NCBI RefSeq assembly: GCF_023223645.1
Contig: NZ_JALKBY010000003.1
Location: 1 to 64,000, forward strand
Direction: 5' to 3'
Length of the DNA: 64,000 bases
Source: Natroniella sulfidigena
GTDB lineage: Bacteria > Bacillota > Halanaerobiia > Halobacteroidales > Halobacteroidaceae
A program made the translations under genes and the position numbers. Positions 62,045 to 64,000 of the stretch are shown here, piece after piece; position 1 is the first letter of the stretch, and each line of letters opens with the position of its first letter. The notes under the pieces are model-generated. The model saw nothing but the letters and a program-made list of their open reading frames with translations, did no database searches and was not told where the DNA came from.

Positions 62045-62234
62045 TATTTCACCTCCTTAACTACCATTATTAGTATAACCTAATATTGTATCCAATATAA
62101 GCAAAAATATTAATAGCCAATTCATCCCCGCCCTAATTCAAGGGCGAGGCTTTCTTGGCTACAATTCGATAAGATACCTGCTGATTACTGAATCATTACT
62201 TCATTATTAAATTTTACAAAATAATCAGGATTTT

Positions 62235-62285
62235 ACTGCTTTTTTGCTTCGTTCAGACAGAATTTCTTCGAATTAAGGGCTTAAA
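62235..62285. repeat. Third fragment of the AAA-module right flank
   Basis: CTTCGTTCAGACAGAATTTC then TTCGAATTAAGGGCTTAAA resembles 53567-53612 and 60306-60350. No AAA gene is attached, so it may be the scar of a lost third copy. The remainder of 62159-62441 holds only the hairpin and repeat listed next. Confidence 0.6.
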
Positions 62286-62298
62286 AAATCTTGAAATA

Positions 62299-62332
62299 GA
62301 ATAAGATCAGGCATGGAGACCTGACCTTATTC
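62299..62332. terminator. Hairpin upstream of a heptamer element
   Basis: GAATAAGATCAGG and CCTGACCTTATTC form a long stem with an eight-base loop. It lacks a T-run. It may mark the 3' end of transcripts from the CapD-like gene. Confidence 0.5.
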
Positions 62333-62444
62333 AGTGTACAGTTTACGGTTTACAGTTTACAGTTAAAGACCTTAAATCCTTTCGTGATGAAAAAATCTGC
62401 TCTTAGATTTTTTCTATCAACTATCAACCGTCAACCGTCAACTA
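62333..62444. repeat. Heptamer element abutting the CapD-like stop codon
   Basis: The left arm is GTGTACA, GTTTACG, GTTTACA, GTTTACA, GTTAA. The right arm is TCAACTA, TCAACCG, TCAACCG, TCAACTA. The core shares CTTTCGTGATGAAAAAAT and GCTCTTAGATTTTTTCTATC with 27105-27146, although the arms differ. Confidence 0.85.
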
Positions 62445-64000
62445 TTCTTTTCCCGCTGCTATCTCATCCTTCGCCTGAGAGATCTCTTCAATATTATCCC
62501 GGTTCGGCTTATAAGTCCCTACTAGCTCTACTAAACATCTAATAATTGCTGGCGAGCTATTTAAATTAATCAATCGCTCTAGCTTATCAATACTCTGATA
62601 TAAAAACTCCCGCTCGATTGCTTCTAACTTTGCAATATAGATCCTCTCATGTTCCGTCGCTAGATTATCCTCTTTCTCGGTCAATAGCTCCTCGTACATC
62701 TTCTCACCTGGTCGCAAGCCCGTAATCTCAATCTCGATATCCTCTCCAACTATCAAACCAGAAAGTTCAATCAAATCCTTTGCTAAGTCAATGATCTTGA
62801 CTGGCTCTTCCATATCGAGAATAAAGACCTCTCCACCATCTCCTAATGCCCCTGCCTGAATTACCAATTGAGCTGCTTCAGGAATCGTCATAAAGTACCG
62901 TTCTATCTTTTCATGGGTTACAGTTATTGGCCCGCCATTTTTGATCTGCTTTTTAAAAAGTGGAATCACACTACCATGACTACCTAAGACATTACCGAAT
63001 CTAACTGCCATGAACTTGGTAGCACTCTCTTCATTGATCGCTTGAACTACCATCTCTGCAGTCCGTTTGGTAGCCCCCATCACATTGGTCGGATTGACTG
63101 CTTTATCGGTCGAGATCAAGACAAAGCGTTCTACATTGAATTGATCGGCTACTTCAGCGACCTTCTTAGTTCCCAAGATATTATTCTTGACTGCTTCTTC
63201 AGGGTTGGCCTCCATCAGTGGAACGTGCTTGTGGGCTGCTGCATGGAAGACGACATCTGGTTGATAGCGAGCAAAGATGGTCTGAAGCTTGTCTCGGTCA
63301 CGAATACTGGCAATCAAAGGAATGATATTTAAATCATCATACTTCTCCCTCAATTCCAATTCTAAAAAGTAAGTATTATTCTCATAGATATCGAGAATCA
63401 ATAACTGCTCAGGAGCAAAGCGAGCTATCTGACGACAAAGCTCAGAACCGATCGAGCCACCTCCACCGGTGACTAAGACGGTCTTACCTTCTACATAAGA
63501 ACAGATCTCATCAAGATTGAGATCGACCTGCTCTCGTCCTAATAAGTCCTCAACTCTGACCTCACGAATCTGACTCAAGCTGACATTTTCAGTCAAGATC
63601 TCATCTAAGGCAGGTAGGATATTGACCTTGACCCCCTCTTGATTGCTTAAGTCATAGATCTCTTTGATTGCATCACCTCGGACAGATGGAATTGCAATGA
63701 TCACTTCTTGAACATTATACTTTTCGATCACCTCTGGAATAACATAGCGGTCTCCTAAGACCTTGCGTTCATGAATCTCTAAGCCTTGTTTGTAAGGAGC
63801 ATCATCGATCAAGCCGATGATCTCTTTGTTGATTGGATACTTATCGACTTCTCTGATCAATGCTTCGGCAGCATCACCTGCTCCAACGAGCAAGATATTG
63901 GTATTATTCTGATCAGAGCTGATATAATCTATGTAGTAGTCCTTGATGATCCGAAATGTAAAGCGAATTCCTCCTAGAAAGCCGACCTGTAAGAAGCCAT
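62442..64000 (-). CDS. CapD/FlaA1-type nucleotide-sugar dehydratase, 5' end beyond the window
   Basis: A membrane-bound polysaccharide enzyme of the UDP-GlcNAc 4,6-dehydratase (CapD/WbpM/PglF) type. The frame is open to the right edge and shows ILLVGAGDAAEALIREV (first Rossmann-like CoA-binding domain) and then VLVTGGGGSIGSELCRQIA, the NAD site of the catalytic SDR domain. STDKAVNPTNVMGATKR holds the usual catalytic Lys region in place of YxxxK, as in this family. Part of the N-terminal membrane region (FLQVGFLGGIRFTFRIIKDY) is visible at 63940-64000. The stop codon touches a heptamer element. It goes with galU, wecB and ugd in surface-sugar synthesis. Confidence 0.92.
   Translation of the reverse strand, partial: GFLQVGFLGGIRFTFRIIKDYYIDYISSDQNNTNILLVGAGDAAEALIREVDKYPINKEIIGLIDDAPYKQGLEIHERKVLGDRYVIPEVIEKYNVQEVIIAIPSVRGDAIKEIYDLSNQEGVKVNILPALDEILTENVSLSQIREVRVEDLLGREQVDLNLDEICSYVEGKTVLVTGGGGSIGSELCRQIARFAPEQLLILDIYENNTYFLELELREKYDDLNIIPLIASIRDRDKLQTIFARYQPDVVFHAAAHKHVPLMEANPEEAVKNNILGTKKVAEVADQFNVERFVLISTDKAVNPTNVMGATKRTAEMVVQAINEESATKFMAVRFGNVLGSHGSVIPLFKKQIKNGGPITVTHEKIERYFMTIPEAAQLVIQAGALGDGGEVFILDMEEPVKIIDLAKDLIELSGLIVGEDIEIEITGLRPGEKMYEELLTEKEDNLATEHERIYIAKLEAIEREFLYQSIDKLERLINLNSSPAIIRCLVELVGTYKPNRDNIEEISQAKDEIAAGKE

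Larger units (their letters stand above)
60702..62158 (-). mobile_element. TnpB element inserted in the PIN toxin gene
   Basis: About 1,457 bp. The right end (plus-strand left) begins TTGACATACTCCCCGCCC, i.e. minus strand ending GGGGAGTATGTCAA. The left end has the hairpin CGCCC-TTGAATTA-GGGCG around 62128-62155. The 62158 boundary is approximate. It carries tnpB only. The end sequences differ from those of the 54364-55937 element apart from AATCCTCG and the final TCAA. Confidence 0.75.

Noticed and set aside
62159-62235. Remainder of the PIN toxin after the TnpB element
   Set aside because: No frame gives PIN-like motifs, and the joint with the first nine codons does not resemble the family.
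1-64000. Prophage or plasmid backbone
   Set aside because: No terminase, capsid, tail, integrase, relaxase or replication initiator was seen.

Overview
The window comes from an AT-rich, low-GC Firmicute-type genome whose proteins suggest a diderm, probably halophilic anaerobe of the Halanaerobiales type. This is inference. It rests on strong AGGAGG ribosome sites, very acidic proteins such as the acetyl-CoA synthetase, a B12/radical-SAM protein, QueG and SpoIID, together with beta-barrel, OmpH-like and CsgG-like envelope proteins that imply an outer membrane. Most genes lie on the minus strand. I saw no rRNA, tRNA or CRISPR array.

Layout. 1-5050 is a stack of nested mobile elements: a group II intron (366-2362) sits in the RT gene of a second group II intron, which itself sits in a tnpB transposon gene beside a tnpA remnant. 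5.1-20.4 kb is a metabolic and transport stretch (Na/Pi symporter, queG, ferredoxin, cysteine desulfurase-like enzyme, B12 radical SAM, CBS protein, MFS, two AEC carriers, an HTH protein, acnB, cheW). 20.6-30.2 kb holds glycogen breakdown (pulA, glgP), dinB, plsC, a glutaredoxin-like protein and acs behind three repeated promoters. 30.2-38 kb is an envelope block: TPR protein, CsgG-like protein, beta-barrel protein, lipoprotein, a HhH protein and a TPR-SpoIID protein. 38.2-42 kb makes nucleotide sugars (galU, wecB, ugd), a theme resumed at the right edge by a CapD/FlaA1-type dehydratase. 42.6-51.6 kb carries an SLC13 permease, an OmpH-like lipoprotein, a PHP phosphoesterase, CcdA and a SWIM/SNF2 helicase.

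51.7-62.4 kb is an accessory island. It has two copies of an AAA/PD-(D/E)XK gene with duplicated flanks that include the tail of an rfbB-like gene. It has an Xre-ImmA/IrrE-PIN three-gene set split by a TnpB element, an RHH antitoxin whose PIN toxin is cut by another TnpB element, and remnants of a nucleotidyltransferase gene.

Across the whole window, gaps between genes carry a family of elements not explained by any gene. Their arms are degenerate 6- or 7-bp tandem repeats, inverted around a 40-110 bp core, and they often begin exactly at a stop codon. Arms differ between copies while parts of the core are shared. These elements, the three-deep mobile-element nest and the frame-restoring TnpB insertion are the observations most worth following up.
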